This document shows, in pieces, positions 1-10,300 of a stretch of DNA of 64,000 nt. How positions within the stretch are numbered: the stretch's first letter is position 1; every line of letters begins with the position of its first letter. The notes under the pieces are model-generated. The model worked only from the letters and a program-made list of their open reading frames with translations. It was not told where the DNA came from and did no database searches. The stretch comes from Deroplatys truncata. Taxonomy: Eukaryota; Arthropoda; Insecta; Mantodea; Mantidae. The stretch covers positions 228,799,528 through 228,863,527 of the forward strand of contig CM060983.1 in NCBI GenBank assembly GCA_030765065.1. The letters are read 5' to 3'. The translations under genes were made by a program, and so were the position numbers.

Positions 1-950
1 TCTAGTCTCATCACTACACCATTCTTTGATAAACTCAGGAGGAATTCCATCAATACCTGTTGCCTTATTATTTTTCATTGCCTTCACTTGTTTCAGTACC
101 TCCTCATCTCTCACTTCACTATCTAATATATCTATGTATCCCACTCCAAAATCCGCAACTAATTTCATCTTAATAACACCCTCCTCCTCAACATTTTAAA
201 ATACTCCATCCAATCTGCTGAAGTGATATTTGGTTTACCTAACCATTTATTATTCGTGGATTTTAACACTCTCCACACCTTGCTGGTATTGTTCTCCCTT
301 AAAACTTTAATCAGGTTACTCTGTTCTTTATTTCTCCATTCTTGTTTCTTTTCTTTTAATAGTACATTATATAAATTCCTACTCCTTAGGTATTCCTTCT
401 TATCTTCCTCACGCCCTCTCTTTTTCCTTCTTACTAATGCCTGTTTCACCAATTTTTTTGTTATTTTGCATTCTTCATCATACCACCCTATTTCCTTTAT
501 TACCCTGCCCCTCCCCCTTCTCATCCCATCCCCTGCTCTTTGCATTAGCATATTAAAAATATTGGTTGCATTCTCTATTTCCTAGTTCCTTATCATAAAA
601 CTCATTCCCTGTTAACATTTTTGACCATGCTTAGAATCTAATGTTAATCTCTCATCCATATCTTTAATGTATGCCAACGTTTGTTCCATGACGTTTCGAT
701 TCCCATTTGGCCCAGGGTTGATTTCAACTCCACCAATTACCAATAGTATGCCTATTATACATGTGAGAAGAAACATGTTTGCCATCTCTGCTAAACCTTT
801 GTTTGTTTTAAATTCCTTCCATTTTAAGTTGTTAAATGCTCCAATTCTTGCTCTGTACACCTCTATACCAATTCCCATGGTTACTTGAGCCCTTCTTTCT
901 TCCACTCCAGGAGCTTCCTCCTCACACATCCACTGCTTGCTTAGCACTCT
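1..950 (-). mobile_element. LINE-A copy 1, 5' part with internal deletion
   Basis: This is a fragment of an endonuclease/reverse-transcriptase (non-LTR) retrotransposon running off the window start. On the minus strand, positions 600 to 1 encode the linker (ending NITSADWMEYFKM) and the start of the RT domain (NNATGIDGIPPEFIKEW). The same protein is found in the longer + strand copy at 29480-30110. Upstream of about 690 the sequence departs from that copy and instead encodes an N-terminal segment (947 to 640) with a hydrophobic stretch and a 2A-like GVEINPGP motif. The whole AP-endonuclease domain is therefore missing, and the N-terminus is joined directly to the linker at LTLDSKHGQ. A stop codon and frame breaks near 550-610 show it is dead. 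The LINE clade is not certain. Confidence 0.8.
708..731 (-). other. 2A-like ribosome-skipping motif in LINE-A N-terminus
   Basis: The minus strand reads GVEINPGP, preceded by a hydrophobic run (residues 59-71 of the reading frame starting at 947). The known 2A consensus is D(V/I)ExNPGP, and such motifs are described at the N-termini of several APE-type LINEs. Here the usual Asp is Gly, so activity may be reduced. Confidence 0.6.
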
Positions 951-1151
951 TTCTCTTATTGTATATAGCTCAAGATTTTCTTTGATAAAGATTTAAAGTG
1001 ATACTGTCATCATTAATAATCTTATAAAATGTTTTCTGCGTGACTGTGTAACATATCTGAGTAATTCTGTAGAGATTAAGGACTCCTTTATTGAGTCCAT
1101 GTGTCTTTAAGTTGGTTTGTTCCAATAAGGAAGGAAATGCAAAAGAAACAT

Positions 1152-1959
1152 CTAACTTTTGTTTATTTTATGCTTAAGAAGGAAGGAAAAGCACTGGAGA
1201 TCTAGTCATGAAAGAATACAAAAAAGGGAGAAATGAAATAAGAAATCTAAGGAATAACTAAAACTGTCGCCAGCAGCTGCCACACATTCCCTCCTCAATG
1301 ACGACGTCCATGAACCTTCTGGAAAAGTGACTCATCGACCTGATTGTGTGGTTTGGGTTGCTATTTTAGAACTCTGTCTGCATTCGATGGTTCAGGGTTG
1401 ACAGTATTTGGTGATGAAGTGACTGAAGAATATCCTTGTAATTTTCCTTAAAACCTGTTGATGAAGTGTCCATCAGCATGAAGACTAGTTTTAATCTGTC
1501 GATGTTAGCTCTCTGCTTTGTCAGTGGTTGATTTAATTTGGCTGTATTTTCTGTCCATATTTAGAACTGCATTTTCGCATATAACTTGCAGTGTTGTAGA
1601 AATGTTCAGGATTACCAATATTGGTCTTTAAGTTAGTTAATTCCAATTAAGAATGAAACATAAAAGAAAAATACCTTTAACAATTGGTTTTAATTCAGTT
1701 ATATATATTGATTTAGGTTGAAGAGAATAAACAAAAAAAAAATATAAACAGTTTTATTAATTTCAAATTATATTGAATTGCAGGATAATAATTTCAGTGT
1801 AAATGAAAATCTTAACTTCAATTTAATTTGCTAATTTAATTATTCTTTCTAACTGTTGTTTACTTTATGCTTAAGAAGTAAGACAAAACACTGGAGATCT
1901 AATCATGAAAAAATACAGAAAAGGAACAAATGAAATGTGAAATCCAAGAAATAATTTAT
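1152..1959. repeat. Pair of ~105-bp direct repeats in non-coding DNA
   Basis: Positions 1152-1256 and 1855-1959 are recognisably the same sequence (shared core around ctggagatct, then a purine-rich stretch), with visible mismatches throughout. Flanking bits near 1105-1145 and 1620-1665 also match, so this is an old direct duplication in which the second copy has been expanded by insertion. I do not recognise a family. The rest of 951-2169 holds nothing I can name. Confidence 0.55.
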
Positions 1960-2169
1960 ACAAGTGGTGTGGTACCAGCAGTTGCCATGAGTCTCTTATT
2001 TATGAACTGCTCCTTTTAGGTGTCATTTCTTTTATAACTGTGTCAAGTTAAGATAAGCATTATGCTAATATGTATATTTTGTTAGTGATGCCAGAAAATC
2101 TTTTATTTGCATAATAGTTTATGTATATATCAACATAGAAGAAAAACATGAGGCATATTGTGTTTTCAG

Positions 2170-2427
2170 ATATGGATAGCCTTCCAACTCTAAATAGCCT
2201 CCAAATGGCACTGCTTAATGATGAAGAAGCAGAAGAAGAATTGCTTTCAGTAATGACGCACCTTCTAGTTTGCGCCATTGAAGACCCAGGCATTCCGAAT
2301 CCAGCTCGCCATACAACTATATTAGGACAATCTTTGAAGCAGGCAGATATTACTCATGGCAATCTCTCAGAAATCCTTCGCATATATCTGTATGCTAATG
2401 CCACAGGAGAAGTGAAGGCACTCACAG
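2170..2427 (+). CDS. BAZ2/toutatis-like gene, exon a (DDT domain)
   Basis: The exon encodes part of the DDT domain of a BAZ2-type protein, a large nuclear subunit that partners ISWI ATPases in nucleosome remodelling. Visible residues include LPTLNSLQMALLNDEE, LLVCAIEDPGIPNP and NLSEILRIYLYANATGE; the spacing matches BAZ2 proteins (leucine-rich helix, DPG, then SEILxI). A pyrimidine-rich acceptor ends at AG 2168-2169, and a GT donor follows at 2428. The exon starts with two bases of a codon and ends with one base (G), which is completed by GC of the exon at 20764 to give Gly. No stop occurs in the frame. The preceding exon lies outside the window. The intron that follows is 18.3 kb of nested transposons. 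Confidence 0.9.
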
Positions 2428-3005
2428 GTTAGTAGACAGATTAGATTAGATAGTTACGTGATTTATTATAGGGTAACCAACTCTTCCACATTTCAGGGAA
2501 ACTTCTTTACTTTAGATTTATTTTTTGGATTATCCCAGCTCTTGTACTGAACTTCAAATACTCCTGTATTTTTCATAATTATTCTTTGTCATGAATTTTT
2601 CAGTATTGTATGTATTTATAACTGTGAAATTCAGTTTGACACATCAATAATTTTGTAGATGGTAATTGATTCATTTCTCTTCCGATCTACAAATATACAG
2701 GTGTATCGTCGTGTTGAACTTCTAACCTTTGGCCAAATACCTTACTCTTGGTATTATCTACAATCAATACCTATTCAAACCATTAAACAATTTTTGACGT
2801 ACACTTAGGTAATTTTAAATATTTCCTATTTTGCGAGCTACAACCCCTTGTGCCTATCCATTCTGAAAGTATCTTCAGTATCTTTCAATCTGAGTGCCAT
2901 AAAACATTTTCATGATGAACGGTGTCACTGAAACAGAAAGTAATGTAAAACATCACCAAAAAAGAAATGTGAATATTTGTGTTTTTCATCTGAAAAAATG
3001 GTAAT
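2428..3005. other. Intron sequence, nothing recognised
   Basis: AT-rich intron DNA directly after the exon a donor site. I see no coding similarity, repeat or RNA gene here. Confidence 0.6.
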
Positions 3006-3072
3006 ATGAGTACACATTTATTTAAAGGTGAGTCGGAATTGTAACACTAACATCACTTAAGTTTACTCACTT

Positions 3073-3107
3073 AACATGTTTCGGGAAACCGTTGTTCCCA
3101 TCCTCAG
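3073..3107 (-). ncRNA. Hammerhead ribozyme motif (PLE-B, left arm)
   Basis: Minus strand: core CTGAGGA, one unpaired T, helix II GGGAA/TTCCC with a short loop, GAAA, then palindromic helix III ACATGT and U17. Predicted cleavage lies on the 5' side of aagtga. The nucleotide order matches a type I hammerhead with a minimal stem III. Confidence 0.65.
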
Positions 3108-3367
3108 AAGGTTATCTCGACTGGCCCGTGTTGTTGGTGTTTCCGTTTTTTGGACTGGATACTGTGGTGGCATCTTGTGGTGGAGAAATGTACTTCCAGA
3201 GAGGATTTGGTGGCGGCAAATCAAAAAGAACATCACTGGTTTCCAGGTTTTTGATTTGCCGCCACCAAATCCTCTCTGGAAGTACATTTCTCCACCACAA
3301 GATGCCACCACAGTATCCAGTCCAAAAAACGGAAACACCAACAACACGGGCCAGTCGAGATAACCTT

Positions 3368-3402
3368 CTGAGGATGGGAACAACGGTTTCCCGAAACATG
3401 TT
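3368..3402 (+). ncRNA. Hammerhead ribozyme motif (PLE-B, right arm)
   Basis: Same motif as the left arm but on the + strand: CTGAGGA, helix II GGGAA/TTCCC, GAAA, ACATGT, T. Helix I can form from ctt (before the core) with aag (after the cleavage site). Confidence 0.65.
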
Positions 3403-3689
3403 AAGTGAGTAAACTTAAGTGATGTTAGTGTTACAATTCCGACTCACCTTTAAATAAATTCAATACACATCACTGTTTCTAGCTTCTTTTCATTACAATA
3501 TCAATGAGTACACATGTTTAAAACCAGGTCATCCAATGTTTGCAAAGCTTATTGCGTATTATGTCAATGTGAATTCAGTACAGCTCATAGGTGACTGTAA
3601 CCAACATTCTTCCACCAATGGGCACAGGCAGACAGAGAGATGTGAAGACTTCAAGTTGAACCTGTTTTTCAGTAATACTGAACAATACT

Positions 3690-4280
3690 GCAAGAGAGTT
3701 ACCTTCAGTTTTTCACTGTAAAACATGGCGTGAGTTACAGAAGCAAATAAGCTCTCACTTTCTACGACTCAAAATTGACCTAGAAGATTTCACGTGGTTG
3801 ATCAAAGGCAGAAGTAATTGTGAAAAACCTTTTGACCCCAAGAAGTGTGCAGGACTTTATTGATGTTTCAAAAGATCCTTTTAAAACCAGTAATTTCTTT
3901 TCAGTTGCAACTGATGCCTCCAATCAAATAGAAATATGTTCCCTCTAGTTAAGAGATATTTTGAACCTTGAAGCGACATAAAAAACAGGCTTGTGGACTT
4001 GATTGAGCAATTGATGAGACAGCTAATCCCATCCACAGGATGATGAGCGAAAAATGTTACTTCATGTGAATTACTGGAAGCTGCTCACAGAAGATAATGG
4101 GAACATGGTTAAAGCAAACAGCACAATGCAAGCAAGCATCCAGCAGTTATTGACTTTGAAATGTTGATTCTAAAAGTTTATGGATACTTTTCAGTTTTAG
4201 CAAAGAGAAGAATTGAAATCGTTTGATTTTTCTTGATGCAGAATGGTGTGAAATCCTTCATCATGTTTCTATTCGATGGA
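3690..4280 (+). pseudogene. hAT transposase remnant
   Basis: A decayed hAT-superfamily transposase with stops and frame breaks. Readable pieces in order are FFTVKHGVSYRSK, KAEVIVKNLLTPRSVQDF, FFSVATDASNQ, then near the end a frame with EELKSFDF and EWCEILHHVSIRWT. These match the order of the ATDASN block and the later RWxxL block in hAT transposases of the ZBED / zinc-finger-862 type. The remnant stops where PLE-A1 begins at about 4281, so the Penelope element probably landed in it, but I do not see the hAT resume downstream. Confidence 0.6.
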
Positions 4281-4284
4281 CATG

Positions 4285-4320
4285 CTGACGATGGGAACAA
4301 ACTGTCTCCCGAAACGCGTT
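4285..4320 (+). ncRNA. Hammerhead ribozyme motif (PLE-A1 upstream)
   Basis: CTGACGA core, an extra T, helix II GGGA/TCCC, GAAA, palindromic helix III ACGCGT, then T. Helix I can pair acatg upstream with caagt downstream (G-C, U-A, mismatch, C-G, A-U). Confidence 0.65.
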
Positions 4321-4424
4321 CAAGTAAGAATATTATAGTGATGTAGTGTAACAACCCTCAACTCTCTTTATTTTAAATTATGACACATCACTGTTACTAG
4401 CTTCTAAATCTTCAAAATTAGTCA
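4285..4424 (+). repeat. PLE-A1 upstream pseudo-LTR
   Basis: Direct repeat of 6994-7131. It starts in the hammerhead core and runs through caaccctcaactctct and tgacacatcactgttac to attagtca. Confidence 0.8.
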
Positions 4425-4593
4425 ATAATTTGGACTTACAAGTCTATAAAAAGCAAAGAATAAACACCGTTATTGCCGCACGTAATATTCAAAGAATATG
4501 GAGGTAAGCACAGATTTACACAGATTCACCGGAAACTTTGGAATAAAACAGGACATAAAGTTATACTTGAAACTATAAATCAAAAAGAAACAC

Positions 4594-6997
4594 ATGGCTG
4601 CAAACATAAGATTCCTAAATCTTTGCCTAAAACACAAAGTTACGCCAAACTTCGTTAGAAAATACATAAAATTTAATCACAATGTAAAACATCAAACAGT
4701 AGCAGACAAGAAAGTAATCGAAATAGAAAAGAATAAACATTATGCAAATTTACAGGACTTGGACCTTAGAATCTATGAATTACACTTATGGTTACCGAAA
4801 GTTTTAGGAATACCCTTATGGGAAAATTTACGGTCAAATTTCCTTACGCTACTTAGCAAGAAAATGAGCGCCAAAACAATGAAACTGAAAAAGAAACTAA
4901 GCAACCTTATATTCAAACAAAAAAACTCCCTAGAATACCGGGAAAAATCTCCTAGACATAACCAAAAACAGAAAGCAACATATAAACATAAACATAACCT
5001 AAACAATTAACCTACAACAGACCAATATGTAGTTAACCTCTCAAAAGAACCATTCACCAGCACTGAGCTATCTGTCTTGAACAATGGCCTAAAAACCTGT
5101 TTCAACTTCACAAAAAATACAGAAAACTTTGTTGCTGATATTGAAATAGCCTCCAACCACCTTACAGATAAGGATAAAAGTTTAATACAATCACAGTGTG
5201 AACCAATATTGGACCAGATACAAACCCAAAAACACCACTACGTACCACATCAAAAAATTATCAAATCTCTAAAGTCAAAGCCTGTAGTATACGTCAAAGC
5301 AGACAAAGGAAACACATTAGTGATATTAAACCAAGAAGATTATGAATCTAGAGTTATGCAATTACTACATAACCCAGAGTACATAGAAATCAGCAAAAAT
5401 CCATTAAAAGAATGCACCAAGTCACTCCAGAACACATTGATAGAAACCAAAACATTAACAAAAGCCGAAAAATCCAGAATTAAACCAGATTTTCCCACCA
5501 TACCTAGATTATATGCATTACCAAAAATACACAAACTCGGCAACAAAATGAGGCCCATAGTGAATAACATAAACTCTCCCACATATAAACTAGCAAAATG
5601 GCTTTCAAATACCTTCAACTCCATGCCTATGTTCAAAAGTCTTAGTATAAAAAAATTCATTAGAATTAACCAGTCACCTTTCAAATATAAATATATCACC
5701 CACAGACATGATGGTATCATTTGATGTCACTGCACTCTTCCCAAGCATACCAAAAGAAGAATTATTACCACTCCTAGAAAATTGGATATTAAACAATGGC
5801 ACACCTAGAGCACAAACAGAATATTACCTAAAACTAACAAAATTATGTCTGGACCAGAATTTCTTTTCATTCCATCACAAAATCTTTAAACAAACCTCAG
5901 GCCTAACTATGGGAAACCCCCTTTCACCATTTTTAGCAGAACTATATATGAACCATTTTGAATGCCATATTACTAAATCTTTCCCACATCTATTCAAAAC
6001 CTGGTATAGGTATGTAGATGATATTTTTGCTATTATTCCAAAAAAAGTTTCAGAAGATGCTTTGAAATTATTAAGTTTACAAAAAAGATCTATTAAATTC
6101 ACAATAGAAAAAGAAGAAAATGGCCAATTACCTTACCTAGACATCAGGATCATCAGAAATAATGCACACAACAAACCAACATTCGGCATTTACAGAAAAC
6201 CAACGCACACAGAAAATTATATTAAAAACAGTAGCTACAATCCTACAAGCCACAAACATGCAATTTTAAATAGTATTACAAACAGGTTAGTACATATACC
6301 AATGGAGAAAGAGGAATACCAGAAAGAATACCAACACATTATCAACATAGCCACTATGAATGGATACCAGAAAAAAACAATAGATAAGAAGATAAAAGGG
6401 TTTGAAAGACAGAAATACATCCAACAAATGACTACGTTACTCAGACAACAAAAACCACAAGCATATAGAAAATTCACTTATCACCCTTGGACACATCATA
6501 AATTTCAAAGGATTTTCAAAAAATACATCATCACTCTGTCTCCACAGAATAACCACAATATACAGAAACTACTATGCAACAGAACAAAAGATCCTATCCC
6601 CAACGATAAATCAGCTGGTATATATCAAATTGATTGTAATGAATGTAACCTGGTATACATAGGAAGAACCATAAGAAATCTTGAAATAAGACTTAAAGAG
6701 CATATGAGATGCATTTACCAAAAGCAGCCAGATAAATCAGCAGTAGCACATCATTTCTGGTCTTCAAACCATGGTATCACTCCAAACATAAAACTCTTAA
6801 AACCGATCAACAGCAGCAATGAATTGGACATCTGGGAAAAAATACATATTGTCAAACACAGGAATCACCTAATGAATTTCGAACTGCCACCACCCAACAG
6901 CCTTTGGAGGTTCATCAGCCCAGCACCAGAGAACACCACAAACCACACACATCCCCCAGACGATGACCGGCAAAAATCAGTTGAGAGAAAATGCTGA
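4594..6997 (+). pseudogene. PLE-A1 reverse transcriptase / GIY-YIG endonuclease, broken
   Basis: Penelope-type protein in three pieces: 4594-5010 (N-terminal region MAANIRFLNLCLKHKVTP, ending in a stop), 5077-5724 (KADKGNTLVIL, LPKIHKLGNKMRPIV) and 5708-6997. The last carries RT motif A (SFDVTALFPSIP), motif B (SGLTMGNPLSPF), YVDD, and the endonuclease AGIYQIDCNECNLVYIG with its CxxC pair and KEH. The frame shift between pieces two and three is explained by one extra A in a seven-A run at about 5647-5653. The final stop TGA (6995-6997) lies within the downstream hammerhead core. Comparison with the intact family B protein suggests a parent of about 800 residues. RT and endonuclease motifs are all present, so inactivation rests on one stop and one indel. 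Confidence 0.88.
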
Positions 6998-7029
6998 CGA
7001 TGGGAACAAGCCGTCTCCCGAAACGCGTT
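6994..7029 (+). ncRNA. Hammerhead ribozyme motif (PLE-A1 downstream)
   Basis: CTGACGA, helix II GGGA/TCCC, GAAA, ACGCGT, T. The ORF stop codon TGA is bases 2-4 of the core. Confidence 0.65.
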
Positions 7030-7131
7030 CAAGTAAGAATATCATAGTGATGTGGTGTAACAACCCTCAACTCTCTATTTTAAATTATGACACATCACTG
7101 TTACTAGCTTCTAAATCTTCAAAATTAGTCA
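6994..7131 (+). repeat. PLE-A1 downstream pseudo-LTR and tail
   Basis: Near-identical to 4285-4424. It ends at ...aaaattagtca, the same tail end seen at 48305. Confidence 0.8.
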
Positions 7132-7350
7132 ATTACTTGTCATGTTTACTTACCTCTAGGAATTCTTGTGTGCTATAGAATGTAACTTTTATTAACTACT
7201 TCTTAATTATATTCTTTAAAACTTTGAATATTTATATTGCTTACTTCCAAAGGAAGTGAAGTGAATATTTTATGCCATGTAACTTGTAATATCTAGAGCA
7301 ATTCAGAAACCTAAGATGAGGTATATCCACTCTGTTCTTGTTTCATGTGT

Positions 7351-10300
7351 TGGATGGATGGATGGATGGATGGATGGATGGATGGATGGATGGATGGATG
7401 GATGGATGGATGGATGGATGGATGGATGGATGGATGGATGGATGGATGGATGGATGGATGGATGGATGGATGGATGGATGGATGGATGGATGGATGGATG
7501 GATGGATGGATGGATGGATGGATGGATGGATGGATGGATGGATGGATGGATGGATGGATGGATGGATGGATGGATGGATGGATGGATGGATGGATGGATG
7601 GATGGATGGATGGATGGATGGATGGATGGATGGATGGATGGATGGATGGATGGATGGATGGATGGATGGATGGATGGATGGATGGATGGATGGATGGATG
7701 GATGGATGGATGGATGGATGGATGGATGGATGGATGGATGGATGGATGGATGGATGGATGGATGGATGGATGGATGGATGGATGGATGGATGGATGGATG
7801 GATGGATGGATGGATGGATGGATGGATGGATGGATGGATGGATGGATGGATGGATGGATGGATGGATGGATGGATGGATGGATGGATGGATGGATGGATG
7901 GATGGATGGATGGATGGATGGATGGATGGATGGATGGATGGATGGATGGATGGATGGATGGATGGATGGATGGATGGATGGATGGATGGATGGATGGATG
8001 GATGGATGGATGGATGGATGGATGGATGGATGGATGGATGGATGGATGGATGGATGGATGGATGGATGGATGGATGGATGGATGGATGGATGGATGGATG
8101 GATGGATGGATGGATGGATGGATGGATGGATGGATGGATGGATGGATGGATGGATGGATGGATGGATGGATGGATGGATGGATGGATGGATGGATGGATG
8201 GATGGATGGATGGATGGATGGATGGATGGATGGATGGATGGATGGATGGATGGATGGATGGATGGATGGATGGATGGATGGATGGATGGATGGATGGATG
8301 GATGGATGGATGGATGGATGGATGGATGGATGGATGGATGGATGGATGGATGGATGGATGGATGGATGGATGGATGGATGGATGGATGGATGGATGGATG
8401 GATGGATGGATGGATGGATGGATGGATGGATGGATGGATGGATGGATGGATGGATGGATGGATGGATGGATGGATGGATGGATGGATGGATGGATGGATG
8501 GATGGATGGATGGATGGATGGATGGATGGATGGATGGATGGATGGATGGATGGATGGATGGATGGATGGATGGATGGATGGATGGATGGATGGATGGATG
8601 GATGGATGGATGGATGGATGGATGGATGGATGGATGGATGGATGGATGGATGGATGGATGGATGGATGGATGGATGGATGGATGGATGGATGGATGGATG
8701 GATGGATGGATGGATGGATGGATGGATGGATGGATGGATGGATGGATGGATGGATGGATGGATGGATGGATGGATGGATGGATGGATGGATGGATGGATG
8801 GATGGATGGATGGATGGATGGATGGATGGATGGATGGATGGATGGATGGATGGATGGATGGATGGATGGATGGATGGATGGATGGATGGATGGATGGATG
8901 GATGGATGGATGGATGGATGGATGGATGGATGGATGGATGGATGGATGGATGGATGGATGGATGGATGGATGGATGGATGGATGGATGGATGGATGGATG
9001 GATGGATGGATGGATGGATGGATGGATGGATGGATGGATGGATGGATGGATGGATGGATGGATGGATGGATGGATGGATGGATGGATGGATGGATGGATG
9101 GATGGATGGATGGATGGATGGATGGATGGATGGATGGATGGATGGATGGATGGATGGATGGATGGATGGATGGATGGATGGATGGATGGATGGATGGATG
9201 GATGGATGGATGGATGGATGGATGGATGGATGGATGGATGGATGGATGGATGGATGGATGGATGGATGGATGGATGGATGGATGGATGGATGGATGGATG
9301 GATGGATGGATGGATGGATGGATGGATGGATGGATGGATGGATGGATGGATGGATGGATGGATGGATGGATGGATGGATGGATGGATGGATGGATGGATG
9401 GATGGATGGATGGATGGATGGATGGATGGATGGATGGATGGATGGATGGATGGATGGATGGATGGATGGATGGATGGATGGATGGATGGATGGATGGATG
9501 GATGGATGGATGGATGGATGGATGGATGGATGGATGGATGGATGGATGGATGGATGGATGGATGGATGGATGGATGGATGGATGGATGGATGGATGGATG
9601 GATGGATGGATGGATGGATGGATGGATGGATGGATGGATGGATGGATGGATGGATGGATGGATGGATGGATGGATGGATGGATGGATGGATGGATGGATG
9701 GATGGATGGATGGATGGATGGATGGATGGATGGATGGATGGATGGATGGATGGATGGATGGATGGATGGATGGATGGATGGATGGATGGATGGATGGATG
9801 GATGGATGGATGGATGGATGGATGGATGGATGGATGGATGGATGGATGGATGGATGGATGGATGGATGGATGGATGGATGGATGGATGGATGGATGGATG
9901 GATGGATGGATGGATGGATGGATGGATGGATGGATGGATGGATGGATGGATGGATGGATGGATGGATGGATGGATGGATGGATGGATGGATGGATGGATG
10001 GATGGATGGATGGATGGATGGATGGATGGATGGATGGATGGATGGATGGATGGATGGATGGATGGATGGATGGATGGATGGATGGATGGATGGATGGATG
10101 GATGGATGGATGGATGGATGGATGGATGGATGGATGGATGGATGGATGGATGGATGGATGGATGGATGGATGGATGGATGGATGGATGGATGGATGGATG
10201 GATGGATGGATGGATGGATGGATGGATGGATGGATGGATGGATGGATGGATGGATGGATGGATGGATGGATGGATGGATGGATGGATGGATGGATGGATG

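Larger units (their letters stand above)
3018..3503 (+). mobile_element. PLE-B palindromic (head-to-head) insertion
   Basis: Two copies of the 3' end of Penelope-like family B face each other. The left arm 3018-3227 is the reverse complement of the right arm 3248-3457, separated by a 20-bp spacer. Each arm encodes the last residues of the PLE-B ORF (DLPPPNPLWKYISPPQD) and the pseudo-LTR with a hammerhead motif. Only the right arm continues into the 3' tail 3458-3503, ending at ...attacaatatca. The insertion is flanked by an exact 12-bp target duplication, atgagtacacat, at 3006-3017 and 3504-3515. The left arm stops at the same pseudo-LTR position (...tttaaataaa) as in the other inverted insertions of this window. 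Confidence 0.88.
4281..7131 (+). mobile_element. PLE-A1, near-complete Penelope-like element
   Basis: Layout: pseudo-LTR 4285-4424 with a hammerhead, 5' leader 4425-4593, broken RT + GIY-YIG ORF 4594-6997, and a second pseudo-LTR 6994-7131 with a hammerhead. The two pseudo-LTRs are near-identical direct repeats, as expected for Penelope elements. Predicted hammerhead cleavage after 4320 and after 7029 would release a 2,709-nt RNA covering the whole coding unit. No clear target duplication was found: the left edge abuts hAT sequence and the right edge ends at the standard tail (...attagtca). Confidence 0.88.

Noticed and set aside
3063..3412. Four overlapping open frames with nearly identical proteins on both strands
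   Set aside because: They are a result of the PLE-B palindrome; only the short PLE C-terminal pieces within have meaning.
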